Counted from the first letter of the stretch, positions 55,444 through 64,000 are shown. The stretch: DNA of 64,000 nucleotides from CAWEWH01 sp963812775 (GCA_963812775.1 CAWEWH010000009.1:434001-498000); one strand, 5' to 3'. Notes: generated by a model not told the origin, from the letters alone. Made by a program: numbers and translations.

Positions 55444-56130
55444 CGCGGCGCCCGCTCTCCGCCTACGGGAGAGCCTCGATCCTTGCTCTTGCGCTTGCTG
55501 ATCGCCGTTCCGGCTGCTCTGGCGCAGGACCGTGAGGGCGAGCAAAAGGGCGCGGCGGCCGGCAGCTTCGATTTCTATGTCCTCGCCCTGTCGTGGTCCC
55601 CCGGCTATTGCACGCTCGACGGCGACGCCAAGGGGCGCGAGCAATGCACCTCGGGCAAGGGCCTCGGCTTCGTCGTGCATGGGCTCTGGCCGCAATACGA
55701 GCGCGGCTATCCGACCGAATGCACGCCCGCCGGGCGCACGCCCTCGCGCCTGGCGCTGGAGGAGGTGAAGGACGTCTATCCGGACGAGGGCTTGGCCCGC
55801 TTCGAGTGGCGCCGCCACGGCACCTGCTCGGGCAAAAGCCCGACAGACTATTTCGCCGACGTGAAGAAGGCCCGCGAGAAGATCGTCATCCCGCCGGCCC
55901 TCGCCAAGCCGGCCGACGATCAGCGCTGGACGCCTGTCGATCTCGAGCGCGCGTTCGTGGCCGCCAATCCCGGCCTGCGCACCGACATGATGGCGGTCGT
56001 CTGCCGCAAGGGCATGCTGCAGGAGGTGCGCGTCTGCCTCTCCAAGGACGTGCGCCAATTCCACACCTGCCCAGACGTCGATCGCCGCGGCTGCCGCGGC
56101 GGCCCAACGACCGTCAAGGCGGCGCGCTGA
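55440..56130 (+). CDS. Ribonuclease T2 family protein, likely frameshifted in the signal peptide
   Basis: A periplasmic RNase T2. The two catalytic segments are intact: CAS1 FVVHGLWPQ and CAS2 FEWRRHGTCSG, with the two His and the Glu. The mature part starts SFDFYVLALSWSPGYC. The GTG at 55440 reads MTRRPLSAYGRASILALAL, then an extra base at about 55495-55500 shifts the frame before LIAVPAALAQ. Removing it joins a perfect signal peptide; the span is 3n+1. If the sequence is right, the only start is TTG 55483, giving a leader of just 15 residues. Confidence 0.82.
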
Positions 56131-56140
56131 GAAGGGCGCA

Positions 56141-56987
56141 TTGAACTATCGTCACGCCTTCCATGCTGGAAATTTCGCCGACGTGATGAAGCACGCGCTT
56201 CTGGCGCGCATCCTCGTTCACCTCCTGAAGAAGGCGACGCCGTTCTTCGTGCTCGACACCCATGCCGGCCGCGGCCTCTACGATCTCTCGGCCGAGGCGG
56301 CGACGCGCACCGGCGAGTGGCAAGGCGGGGTCGCCCGTCTCGGCGCGCCCTTGGCGGCGGACGCCGAGGCGCTGATCGCCCCCTATCGGGCGGCGCTTGC
56401 GGCGGTGCGCGCGCGGCACGGAGCGGATGCCTATCCGGGCTCGCCGCTCCTGGTGCGCGAATTCCTGCGGCCCGGCGATCGCGCGCTCGCTGTCGAGCTG
56501 CACCCGGAGGACTTCGACGCCCTTGCCGCAACGATCGCCCGTGCCGGCCGCATCAAGGCGCTGAAGCTCGATGGCTGGACGGCGCTCCATGCCAACATCC
56601 CGCCCAAGGAACGGCGCGGCCTGGTGCTCATCGACCCGCCCTATGAGGCCGCCGACGAGATGCGCCGCCTCGTCAGCGAGACCGGGCGTGCTCACGCCAA
56701 ATGGCCGGGCGGCGTTTTCGCGCTCTGGTATCCGACTCAAGGATGTGCCTGCCGTCGAGCGGCTGGCACAGGACCTTGAGGCGAGCGACATCCGCAAGGT
56801 GCTGCGGCTCGAGCTCAGCGTCGGCCGCGCCGCGCCCGGCACGTTGCACGGCTGCGGCCTCGTGGTCATCAATCCGCCATTCACGCTCGTCGACGAAGCG
56901 AAGGTGCTGCTTCCGGCTCTCGCCGAGCGGCTCGCCACGGACAAGCAGGCCGGCGTTCGGGTCGATTGGCTGGCGGGCGAAGCCTGA
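56141..56987 (+). CDS. rlmJ: 23S rRNA A2030 N6-methyltransferase RlmJ, frameshifted
   Basis: It methylates A2030 of 23S rRNA. TTG 56141 reads MNYRHAFHAGNFADVMKHAL, the standard start, after GAGAAGGG. Motif I is FVLDTHAGRGLYD and the catalytic VLIDPPYEA is present. Near 56731-56736 (TATCCGACTCAAGG) the frame changes: the native continuation is PLKDVPAVERLAQDL and on to VRVDWLAGEA, ending at stop 56987. The span is 847 bases (3n+1), so one base is inserted. The normal length of about 281 residues is restored after repair. Confidence 0.9.
56913..56954 (+). repeat. rlmJ 3'-end segment, inverted repeat arm 1
   Basis: These 42 bases match the minus strand at 58277-58318 exactly. They code for PALAERLATDKQA near the end of rlmJ. 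The other arm lies between the tandem paralogues. Confidence 0.85.
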
Positions 56988-57049
56988 CGGCTTGCGCGTC
57001 TCGCCCGGATCGACCACAACGCCCTCCCCACTCACCGACCGGACACACC

Positions 57050-57652
57050 ATGCTGACCTTACGCGCCGTTCCCGGTTCACCGTTTGCCCGCAAGACCGTC
57101 CTTGCGGCACACCTTCTCGGCCTTGCTGACCGCATCAACATCGTAGCGGCCGATACCAGCGATCCCAATGACGATCTGCGGCGGCAGAATCCGCTCGGCA
57201 AGATGCCCACGCTCATCCTCGAGGACGGCACCGCCTTCTACGATTCGCGCGTCATCCTCGCATGCCTCGACGAGATGGCTGGCGGCGGCAAGATCCTTCC
57301 GCAGGGCAAGGCGCGCCTCGAGGTGCTGCGCCGCGAGGCGCTGGCCGACGGCATCATGGATGCGGCGATCCTGCAGGTCTACGAGGCGCGCTGGCGGCCG
57401 GAGGACCGGCGCGAGCAGAAGTGGCTCGACCACCAGGCCGGCAAGGTGAAGCGCGGCCTCGATGCGCTGGAGGCCGACCCGCCGCCGCCGCACGACATGA
57501 TCGACGCCGGCGACATCAGCCTCGCCTGCGCGCTCGGCTATCTCGATTTCCGCTTCGGCGGCAGCTGGCGAAAGTCATACCCCAAGCTCGTCGCCTGGCT
57601 CGCGCGCTTCGAGAAAGCCTTGCCTGCTTTCGACAAGACGCGGCCGGGATAG
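57050..57652 (+). CDS. Glutathione S-transferase family protein
   Basis: A 200-residue GST-fold protein. The thioredoxin-like N-terminal domain has LRAVPGSPFARKTVLAAHLL with Ser in the catalytic position and NPLGKMPTLILEDGTAFYDS, the glutathione-binding stretch. The C-terminal helical domain has EALADGIMDAAILQVYEARW and ISLACALGYLDFRFGGSWRK. It likely conjugates or reduces small electrophiles; substrate unknown. I start at ATG 57050, since the frame above it runs back into rlmJ. Confidence 0.9.
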   Translation: MLTLRAVPGSPFARKTVLAAHLLGLADRINIVAADTSDPNDDLRRQNPLGKMPTLILEDGTAFYDSRVILACLDEMAGGGKILPQGKARLEVLRREALADGIMDAAILQVYEARWRPEDRREQKWLDHQAGKVKRGLDALEADPPPPHDMIDAGDISLACALGYLDFRFGGSWRKSYPKLVAWLARFEKALPAFDKTRPG

Positions 57653-57668
57653 CCGCATCGCACGACGG

Positions 57669-58199
57669 TCATTGACTGGCGAAGACGTTGCCGTCGCGGA
57701 TGCTGCAGCTCTTCGAGCCGAGCTCAACCGACTGGATCTGATACATCACGCCGTCGAGTCCCTTGCGCTGCAGGTTGCCGCCGAGCCAGCCGTAGATCAC
57801 GTCGACATTGCAGCTGCTGAAGGACGGATCGAAGCTCACCACGATGCGCGCCGCGCCAGCCGCCCATGCGACGGTGCCGACAAGCTGGTTGCCCTGAAAT
57901 TGCATCGATGAAGCCTCACCGGAGGTATTGTGGGTATCACCCGGCGCAAGCTCGCTCTTGCGGGAAAGCTTCAGCCTCTGGTTGGAGCGCGACGTGCGGA
58001 TGAACAGCCGACCCGCCGTGCTCACATAGACGATGCGCTCGGAATCGATCCGCGGCTTGACGATGCGCCCATCCGGTGCCCGCTGCGTCACCAGCGATGA
58101 CCAGTTGAGCAGGACGGTCTTGTTGAGCAGCGGCGCCGCCGCCGCCGCGGCGGGCGAGGCCGCCGAGGCGCCCATGATCGCGATGCTTCTGAGAAACAT
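57669..58199 (-). CDS. Secreted protein, tandem paralogue A
   Basis: A 176-residue protein with a signal peptide (MFLRSIAIMGASAASPAAAA). The mature part has PLLNKTVLLNWSSLVTQRAP, IVYVSTAGRLFIRTSRSN, VDVIYGWLGGNLQRKGLDGV and the ending KSCSIRDGNVFASQ. Two cysteines (SSCNVDV and KSCSIR) probably pair. It is about two-thirds identical to paralogue B (58364-58903). I do not recognise the family; function is unknown. The upstream 70 bp is also duplicated, and behind it lies an inverted scrap of rlmJ. Confidence 0.75.
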   Translation of the reverse strand: MFLRSIAIMGASAASPAAAAAAPLLNKTVLLNWSSLVTQRAPDGRIVKPRIDSERIVYVSTAGRLFIRTSRSNQRLKLSRKSELAPGDTHNTSGEASSMQFQGNQLVGTVAWAAGAARIVVSFDPSFSSCNVDVIYGWLGGNLQRKGLDGVMYQIQSVELGSKSCSIRDGNVFASQ

Positions 58200-58276
58200 T
58201 CGTCCACTCCTGATTCACCCGCTCTAACTAGAACGCACGCTGCCTTTCCGGCCAGCGGCAGCTTGACGTCCCGGAA

Positions 58277-58318
58277 GCCGGCCTGCTTGTCCGTGGCGAG
58301 CCGCTCGGCGAGAGCCGG
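58277..58318 (-). repeat. Inverted copy of the rlmJ 3' end, arm 2
   Basis: This is the exact reverse complement of 56913-56954. Here it lies in the 164-bp gap between the tandem paralogues, joined upstream of a sequence also found before paralogue B. It is a junction scar of the duplication. Confidence 0.85.
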
Positions 58319-58363
58319 GAGCACGCCCCATCGCGCCAGGCCTTCCTGGTCTGCGCTTCCGCT

Positions 58364-58903
58364 TTATTGATCGGCGAAGACGTTGCCGTCGCGGATGCTG
58401 CAAGTCTTGGAACCGATCTGCACCGACTCGATCTTGTACATGACGCCGTCGAGCCCCTTGCGCTGCAGGTTGCCGTCGAGCCGACCGAGGATGATATCGA
58501 AGTTGCAGCCGGTGAACGACGCATCGAAGCTGATCACCACACGTGCCGCGCCGGCCGCCCAGGCGACCGTGCCAACGATGCGGTTGCCCTGGAACTCCAT
58601 CGCCATGGCCTCTCCCGCTCTGTTGCGGGTGATGTCGCCCGGCGCGACGTCGGCCTTGCCTGCCAGATTGAGACGGCGATTGGAACGCGAGGTACGAGCG
58701 AACAGGCGCCCGGCCGTGCTCACATAGATCTTGTACTCGAAATCGATGCGCGGCGTCACGACGCGGCCGTCGGGCGCCCGCTGCGTCACCTGCGATGACC
58801 AGTTGAGCAGGACGGTCTTGTTGAGCAGCGGCGCCGGCGCCGCCGCCGCGGCGGGCGAGGCCGCCGCCAAGGCGCCTATAATCGCGATGCTTCTGAGAAA
58901 CAT
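58364..58903 (-). CDS. Secreted protein, tandem paralogue B
   Basis: A 179-residue paralogue of A with the same layout: signal peptide MFLRSIAIIGALAAASPAAA, then PLLNKTVLLNWSSQVTQRAP, YVSTAGRLFARTSRSNRRLN, FDIILGRLDGNLQRKGLDGV and KTCSIRDGNVFADQ. The two cysteines are conserved (TGCNFDI, KTCSIR). It may be the older copy, because the short ORF before it (58919-59101) is whole. Function unknown. Confidence 0.75.
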   Translation of the reverse strand: MFLRSIAIIGALAAASPAAAAAPAPLLNKTVLLNWSSQVTQRAPDGRVVTPRIDFEYKIYVSTAGRLFARTSRSNRRLNLAGKADVAPGDITRNRAGEAMAMEFQGNRIVGTVAWAAGAARVVISFDASFTGCNFDIILGRLDGNLQRKGLDGVMYKIESVQIGSKTCSIRDGNVFADQ

Positions 58904-58918
58904 TCGTCCGCCCCCGAT

Positions 58919-59101
58919 TCACCCGCCCCCTACTAGAACGCACGCCGCCTTTCCAGCAAGCGGCAGCTTGACATCCCGTCCTTCGGTGGCGCTGCGTCTC
59001 AGCGTCGAGAGCTTCGGCGTGGCCCTCGGCAGGCGTTTCTCGAGAAAGCCCTCAACAGCGGCCTCGATATCGGCTACGGAGCATGCGCCGATGCGGGGCA
59101 T
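58919..59101 (-). CDS. Short ORF upstream of paralogue B
   Basis: A 60-residue frame (MPRIGACSVADIEAAVEGFL and on) ending with DVKLPLAGKAACVLVGGG, 15 bp before paralogue B. The last 15 codons reappear, fused to rlmJ-derived sequence, in front of paralogue A. Codon usage looks coding-like, but no family or clear ribosome site supports it. Confidence 0.35.
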   Translation of the reverse strand: MPRIGACSVADIEAAVEGFLEKRLPRATPKLSTLRRSATEGRDVKLPLAGKAACVLVGGG

Positions 59102-59152
59102 TTCCGGCGCCGCTTCCGCCGGCCGTCGTGGAGACCCGCCATATGAGACGCC

Positions 59153-60352
59153 ATGCCCGGCAATAGTGGCACGCAACCCATCGTCGACTGGCTCGTCGAT
59201 GGAGCCCGCTCGGCGCGCGAAGCGGACCAGGTGCTGGCCGAACTGTGCGACCGGCTGGTCGCGGTCGGGGTGCCGCTGTGGCGCGTCGCCGTTTTCGTGC
59301 GCACCCTGCACCCGCACATCATGGGCCGCCGTTTCATTTGGCGCGCCGGCGGCGGCGTCGAGATCATGGCGGCGCCCTACCAGATGCTCGACGCGGCCGA
59401 ATACAAACTGAGCCCGGTGGTCCGTGTCCTGACGACCGGCGAACCGCTGCGCCGCCGGCTGGTGGACCCGCAGTGCCCGAACGACTTTCCATTCCTCGAC
59501 GAGATGCGGGCCGAAGGCGTCACCGATTACCTCGCCTCCCCGCTCATCTTCAGCAATGGCGAGATCCACGTCGTCACCTCGACGACGCAGGCGCCCGAGG
59601 GATTCTCGGATGCCGGCATGGCCACCCTCGAGGCCATCGTGCCGCCGCTGGCCCGCGTCGCCGAGATCCGCGCGCTGAGACGAACCACGCAGAGCCTGCT
59701 CGAAACCTATATCGGCAGCCAAGCCGGCCAGCGCATCCTCGCCGGCCAGATCCGCCTCGGCGATACCGAAACCATCCATGCGGTGATCTGGCTCTCGGAC
59801 ATGCGCGGCTTCACCGCTCTCGCCGACCGCGTCACGCCCAAGTCGCTGATCGAACTCCTCAACCGCTATTTCGATTGCCAGGTGCCGGTCATCGCCGCGC
59901 ATGGCGGCGAGGTGCTGAAATACATGGGCGACGGCCTGCTCGCCATCTTCCCGGTGAGCGGCGAGGAGAGCGAGCTGCGCGAGACCTGCCGGCGCGCGCT
60001 GACCGCGGCGCGCGAGGCGCGCACCAAGATCAACGCCATGGGCGAGGCCGGCGCCACCGGCAATCTCGACCGGCTGCGCTTCGGTCTGGCGCTGCATGTC
60101 GGCGAGGTTCTCTACGGCAATATCGGGGCCGGCAACCGGCTCGACTTCACCTGCATCGGTCCGGCCGTCAATCTCGCGGCACGGCTGGAGAAGCTCGCCG
60201 GCGAGCTCGACCGCATGCTGCTCACCTCCGCCGAGTTCGCGCGCCACTGCAACGGCGTGCTCGAGCCCGTCGGCACATTCGCGCTACGCGGCTTCGACGC
60301 GAAGCGCGAGGTATTCGGGCTGGGGGACGAACGGCCGACGACAGGCCAATAG
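59153..60352 (+). CDS. Class III adenylate cyclase
   Basis: A 399-residue cytoplasmic protein. The N-terminal 190 residues look like a GAF-like or similar sensor region (YQMLDAAEYKLSPVVRVLTT). The catalytic domain has both metal aspartates (WLSDMRGFTALADR and KYMGDGLLAIFPVS), the adenine-selecting Lys in LKYMGDG, and NIGAGNRLDFTCIGPAVNLA with the transition-state Asn and Arg (NLAARLEKL). All residues for cAMP synthesis are present. It is divergent from the paralogue cluster. Confidence 0.92.
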   Translation: MPGNSGTQPIVDWLVDGARSAREADQVLAELCDRLVAVGVPLWRVAVFVRTLHPHIMGRRFIWRAGGGVEIMAAPYQMLDAAEYKLSPVVRVLTTGEPLRRRLVDPQCPNDFPFLDEMRAEGVTDYLASPLIFSNGEIHVVTSTTQAPEGFSDAGMATLEAIVPPLARVAEIRALRRTTQSLLETYIGSQAGQRILAGQIRLGDTETIHAVIWLSDMRGFTALADRVTPKSLIELLNRYFDCQVPVIAAHGGEVLKYMGDGLLAIFPVSGEESELRETCRRALTAAREARTKINAMGEAGATGNLDRLRFGLALHVGEVLYGNIGAGNRLDFTCIGPAVNLAARLEKLAGELDRMLLTSAEFARHCNGVLEPVGTFALRGFDAKREVFGLGDERPTTGQ

Positions 60353-60415
60353 CTTTGCCGGCAGCATTGTCCACGCCACGTTGACGGTCCAGGTCGCAGC
60401 AAGCGCGGACCTGCC

Positions 60416-61392
60416 CTAGTCCGGCCGATAAAGCGGATCGATGGTGATCGTGCCGATGGCGCGGGACACACAGGCACAGATCTTCCTGTTCTCGGCCTTC
60501 TGCGCGTCGCTGAAAAACACGTCGCGATGATCGATGACACCCTCGACGGCCAGCACGTCGACGGCGCACAGGCCGCACTCGCCGCGCAGGCAATCCGACA
60601 TGATGTCGATGCCGGCTTTGCCGAGAGCATCGAGCATGGTCATCGTCTCAGGCACGGTGATGCTCTGGCCGCCTTGCGGAACCCGCACGATGAACTCTTC
60701 GGGCGCGTATCTTCCGGAGGACGCGAAGGTCTCGAAGCGCAGGTCCGACCGCCGGCCGGCCGAGCGCCTGCCACTGCCGGCGCGCCTCGTCGAGCATCGG
60801 TAGCGGGCCGCACAGCGCCACTTGCGCGTCCGCGCCAAGCCCTTCGAAGAGCTGTGCAAGATCGAGCCGCTCGCCCCTCGCTCGACACGAAAGTCTGCAG
60901 GTCGGCACCGAGCACCTGGCTGAGCTCATCGGCGAACGCAAGCTCGTCGCTTCTGCGCGCCGCATAGGCCAAGCGCACGCGCTCGCCGCGGCGCCTTAGC
61001 GTCTTGGCCATGCCGACGATGGGTGTGATGCCGATACCGCCGGCGACCAGGAGGTACTCGCCGCGCCCATAGTCGAGGCCGAACAGCGCTTGCGGGCTGG
61101 AGACGTTGAGCCGCGCGCCCTCGGCCAGCGACCACATATAGGCGGAGCCGCCGCGGCTGTCGGGGTGCCGCTTCACGGCGATCCGGTAGCAGCGGTTGTC
61201 CGCCTCGCCGACCAGCGAGTAGGAACGCGTGTCCGGCCGGCCGTCGACGATGATGCCGACATTGATGTGGCTGCCCGGCGCGTGAGCGAGCGGCGGCGCC
61301 TCGCTCGGAACGATCTCGAACAGCCGCACCGTCGGCGTGACCTGACGGACGGCGTCGATCCGTGCCTGCGTCCATGACAGCGCGAAACGCAT
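60416..61392 (-). CDS. Phthalate-dioxygenase-reductase type oxidoreductase (VanB-like), two frameshifts
   Basis: The redox partner of the adjacent Rieske oxygenase. ATG 61392 reads MRFALSWTQARIDAVRQVTP. The FMN domain has RSYSLVGEADNRCYRIAVKR and the NAD domain LVAGGIGITPIVGMAKTLRR. Frame changes near 60880 (after TFVSSE; G-run) and 60750 (after ALGRPA) join VALCGPLPMLDEARRQWQAL and DLRFETFASSGRYAPEEFIV. The C-terminal plant-type ferredoxin domain has CLRGECGLC and a later Cys, so all four ligands exist. The span is 3n+2, matching two inserted bases; total about 324 residues. Confidence 0.88.
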
Positions 61393-61397
61393 CGCGG

Positions 61398-62447
61398 CTA
61401 TTCGGCCGCCTGCAGGTTCGGCGTCTCTCGCGCCAGCATGGCGTCGATGAGCCGGCGCGCCCACATGGCGCCGGCATCGATGTTGAGATTGTAGAAGACG
61501 CGGCCGGGATTCTCGTCCATGGCCTTCTGCTGCGCCTCGAGGATCAGCTCGTCTTCGTGGAATATCTTCGACACGCCGTCGCGCAGCTCCGTTGTCAGCC
61601 GCTGCTCGTCGAGACGATAGCTGCGCACGAAAGCCCAGAAATAGTGGCAGCTCGCTTCGGTCTCCGGCGTGATGGTGTTGAGCACATAGCCGTTGACCCC
61701 CTGCGAGCGATCGCCCTCCGGCGCGCCCGTGCCGGCCGGCGCTACGCCGACATCGATGGCGATGGTGCACGGCGCCTCGAAGCGGATGATCTGCCAGCGA
61801 TCGACTTTGCCAGGCTTGCCGAGTTGTCCCGCCCAAAACGGCGGCGCCTCGATGTCGCGCATCCAGCGCGACACCGTCGCTGTGCGCTCGCCATGCGTCA
61901 CGTCGAACGGCGCCTCGGCCACCGCGCGGTTACCGATGCTCGAGCCATGCACGAAAGTCTCGTGCGTGAGATCCATGAGGTTGTCGACGACGAGGCGATA
62001 ATTGCACTTGACGTGAATGGTCTTGCCGTCCCCGGCCCATTGCGGATCGTGGTTCCAGTGCAGGTCGGGCACCTTGGCCGGATCGGCGAGTGCCGGATCG
62101 CCCATCCACAGCCAGACGAAGCGATGGCGCTCGACCACCGGATAGCTCTTGACGCAAGCCGACGGGTTGATCGTCTCCTGCGACGGCATGTAGATGCAGC
62201 GCCCCTGCACGTTGTAGACGAGGCCGTGATAGCCGCACACGACGTCGTCGCCTTCCAGACGTCCCTTCGACAGCGGCACCAGGCGGTGCCAACAGGCGTC
62301 CTCGAGCGCCACCACCCGCCCGGCAGTTGTCCGATACATGACGACGTGCTTGTCGCAGATGGTCCGCGGCGTCAGGGAATACTTGATCTCGGCGTCCCAG
62401 GCCGCTGCATACCAGGCGTTGAGCGGAAAGCTGCGCGGTCCCGACAT
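61398..62447 (-). CDS. Rieske-type aromatic oxygenase, VanA-like (vanillate O-demethylase class)
   Basis: A 349-residue oxygenase. The Rieske centre has Cys52-x-His54 and Cys71-x2-His74 (ACWHRLVPLS and CGYHGLVY). The mononuclear iron site is DNLMDLTHETFVH with His162 and His167 and the bridging Asp159. It fits VanA-like enzymes that demethylate methoxylated aromatics, using electrons from the reductase encoded 5 bp downstream. The substrate may differ from vanillate. ATG 62447 follows GGAGGTGACC. Confidence 0.92.
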   Translation of the reverse strand: MSGPRSFPLNAWYAAAWDAEIKYSLTPRTICDKHVVMYRTTAGRVVALEDACWHRLVPLSKGRLEGDDVVCGYHGLVYNVQGRCIYMPSQETINPSACVKSYPVVERHRFVWLWMGDPALADPAKVPDLHWNHDPQWAGDGKTIHVKCNYRLVVDNLMDLTHETFVHGSSIGNRAVAEAPFDVTHGERTATVSRWMRDIEAPPFWAGQLGKPGKVDRWQIIRFEAPCTIAIDVGVAPAGTGAPEGDRSQGVNGYVLNTITPETEASCHYFWAFVRSYRLDEQRLTTELRDGVSKIFHEDELILEAQQKAMDENPGRVFYNLNIDAGAMWARRLIDAMLARETPNLQAAE

Positions 62448-62556
62448 CGGTCACCTCCACCGGTCACCCAGGCCCCGTATGTCCATAGTATATCCCGACA
62501 GGTTGGCGGCAACGGACTGACGCGGTGGTGGCTTGCACTCTTTCGGCGCGCCGAGC

Positions 62557-64000
62557 TTACGCATTGCGCGTCCGCCACGCGCGCATGAGCGGCGGCCCGA
62601 CGAGCACGAGGGCCGCGACGATGAGCAAGGTCAGCGCGATCGGCCGGGTGTAGAAGATCGACAGGTCGCCCTGGCTCGCCTGCACGCCGCGGCGGAACTG
62701 CACTTCGGCGAGCGGTCCGAGGATCATGCCGACGATCACCGGCGCCACTGGAAAATCCAGCCGCCGCATGACGAGGCCGACGACGCCCGTCACGGCCAGC
62801 ACGCCGATGTCGAACAACGAGCGGCTGACGCCATAGACGCCGAGCACCGCGAACACGAGGATGCCGCCATAGAGCCACGGCCGCGGAATGAGCAGCAGCC
62901 GCGCCCACAGGCCGGCGAGCGGCAGGTTCAGCACCAAGAGCATGACGTTGCCGATGAACAGGCTGGCGATCAGCCCCCACACAAGGTCGGGCCGGTTCTG
63001 GAAGAGCAGCGGCCCGGGCTGGATGTTGAACTGCTGGAAGGCGGCCAGCATGATGGCGGCCGTCGCCGAGGTCGGCAGGCCGAGGGTCAAGAGCGGCACG
63101 AGGACGCCGGCCACCGCCGAGTTGTTGGCGGCTTCCGGTCCGGCGACGCCCTCGATGGCGCCCTTTCCGAATTCGTCCGGGTTGGCGGCGAGCTTCTTCT
63201 CAACCTGGTAGGAGATGAAGGTGGGAAGCTCGGTGCCGCCGGCCGGCAGCGCGCCGAGCGGGAAGCCGATGAAGGCGCCGCGCAGCCACGGCTTCCAGGA
63301 GCGCGCCCATTCCATCGCCGTCATCCAGGGCGGGCCGCTGAGCGGCGTGATCTCCTCGTCGTCCTCGCCGCTCCGCGACGCGAGGTAGAGCGCCTCGCCC
63401 ACCGCGAAGAGCCCGACCACCACGACGACGAGGCCGACGCCGTCGTAGAGGTCGGGGCTGCCGAAGGCGAAGCGGGTGTTGCCGGTGAGCTGGTCGATGC
63501 CGACGAAGCCCAGCGTCAGGCCGATGAACAGGCTGAACAGACCGCGCACCACCGAGGAGCCGAGCAGCGACGACACCGCCACGAAGGCGACGCACATGAG
63601 CGCGAAATAGTCGGCATAGCCGAACAGCAGCGCCAGCTTCACCACCTGCGGGGCGGTGAGCGCCATGAGCAGCGTGCCGATCATGCCGGCCACGAAGGAG
63701 CCGATGGCGGCCGTCGCCAACGCGGCGGCGGCGCGGCCGCGCAGCGCCATCTGGTGGCCGTCGATGACGGTGACCAGCGAGCCGGTCTCGCCCGGCGTCT
63801 TGATGAGGATCGAGGTCGTCGAGGAGCCGTACATGGCGCCGTAATAGATGCCGCCGAAGATCACGAACGTGGCGACGGGATCGCCGAGCGAATAGGTGAC
63901 GGGCAGCAGGAGCGCGATGGTGAGCGCCGGGCCGATGCCGGGCAGGATGCCGATCACCGTGCCGAGCGTCACGCCGACGAGAGACCACATGAGATTGATC
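62557..64000 (-). CDS. Tripartite tricarboxylate transporter TctA permease, partial (N-terminus off window)
   Basis: A large membrane protein whose frame is open to the window edge, so a short N-terminus (about 25 residues) is missing. The visible part starts LINLMWSLVGVTLGTVIGIL. The family motif GIYYGAMYGSSTTSILIKTP is present, and a repeat block GVLVPLLTLGLPTSATAAIM. The frame runs to RAWRTRNA. TctA partners with a small TctB and a periplasmic TctC, which would lie beyond the window or elsewhere. It may import an aromatic acid for the Rieske oxygenase next to it. Confidence 0.94.
   Translation of the reverse strand, partial: INLMWSLVGVTLGTVIGILPGIGPALTIALLLPVTYSLGDPVATFVIFGGIYYGAMYGSSTTSILIKTPGETGSLVTVIDGHQMALRGRAAAALATAAIGSFVAGMIGTLLMALTAPQVVKLALLFGYADYFALMCVAFVAVSSLLGSSVVRGLFSLFIGLTLGFVGIDQLTGNTRFAFGSPDLYDGVGLVVVVVGLFAVGEALYLASRSGEDDEEITPLSGPPWMTAMEWARSWKPWLRGAFIGFPLGALPAGGTELPTFISYQVEKKLAANPDEFGKGAIEGVAGPEAANNSAVAGVLVPLLTLGLPTSATAAIMLAAFQQFNIQPGPLLFQNRPDLVWGLIASLFIGNVMLLVLNLPLAGLWARLLLIPRPWLYGGILVFAVLGVYGVSRSLFDIGVLAVTGVVGLVMRRLDFPVAPVIVGMILGPLAEVQFRRGVQASQGDLSIFYTRPIALTLLIVAALVLVGPPLMRAWRTRNA

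Overview
The window is GC-rich (roughly two-thirds G+C), densely coded chromosomal DNA with no tRNA, rRNA, CRISPR array, prophage or full insertion sequence that I can see. Gene content and order point to an alphaproteobacterium of the order Hyphomicrobiales (Rhizobiales), probably near Xanthobacteraceae/Nitrobacteraceae. Pointers are rpoD-dnaG-YqeY-carA followed by carB-greA, trxB next to an LsrB/VtlR-type LysR gene with an AbcR-like sRNA beyond it, a DnaG without zinc ligands, a UvrB with a long N-terminal extension, an HWE-family sensor kinase, DUF992 and ELM1-like proteins, and palindromic intergenic repeats of a type common in this order. The assignment is inference from gene families; no database was consulted.

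Layout. 1-6.2 kb (minus strand): a partial small membrane protein, a DUF3592-like protein, rpoD, dnaG, a DinB-like protein and YqeY. 6.3-8.9 kb (plus): carA, a cupin and a methyltransferase. 8.9-12.0 kb (minus): a receiver domain, a four-PAS HWE kinase in the same frame, and GtrA. 12.2-20.9 kb (plus): a PanE-like reductase, a structured leader plus carB (frameshifted), two MITE-like palindromes, greA, a secreted protein, an ELM1-like protein, trxB and lsrB. 21.0-21.15 kb: an AbcR-like sRNA. 21.2-30.0 kb (minus): fadD, an EF-G-like GTPase, a nitrate/sulfonate/thiamine-precursor type ABC transporter, DUF992 and an aspartate aminotransferase. 30.3-38.3 kb: a small membrane protein, a sugar dehydrogenase, a c-di-GMP enzyme, DUF486, SemiSWEET, and an acyl-CoA dehydrogenase divergent from an HxlR regulator. 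38.4-42.6 kb (plus): uvrB, a ferredoxin and a P450. 43.1-47.5 kb: Tim44-like, a histone-H1-like tail protein, tiny membrane proteins, an extensin-like lipoprotein and an exported unknown. 47.6-54.9 kb: a 5-oxoprolinase/hydantoinase fusion divergent from a TRAP transporter with a MarR regulator. 55.0-60.4 kb: a secreted protein, RNase T2, rlmJ, a GST, two tandem secreted paralogues and an adenylate cyclase. 60.4-64 kb (minus): a Rieske oxygenase with its reductase, and a partial TctA.

Functional links. carA and carB make carbamoyl phosphate for pyrimidine and arginine synthesis. trxB, lsrB and the sRNA form a redox/uptake-control locus. The oxoprolinase and TRAP genes share a short control region with a perfect 17-bp palindrome on the -35 box, so they look like one regulated catabolic unit. 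The ferredoxin and P450 are a likely redox pair, as are the Rieske oxygenase and reductase.

Caution on quality. At least seven otherwise conserved genes need one or two single-base indels to read through: carB, the ABC ATPase, the DUF992 gene, the extensin-like gene, RNase T2, rlmJ and the reductase (two). Most look like +1 insertions. Uncorrected assembly errors are the simplest explanation; real decay of carB, rlmJ and several unrelated genes together would be surprising. Coordinates for these genes are given for the reconstructed reading. I found no clearly undescribed multi-gene system. The best leads are the AbcR-like sRNA, the split hybrid kinase, the paired MITE-like palindromes abutting carB, the carB leader, the oxoprolinase-TRAP control region and the mosaic tandem paralogues beside rlmJ.
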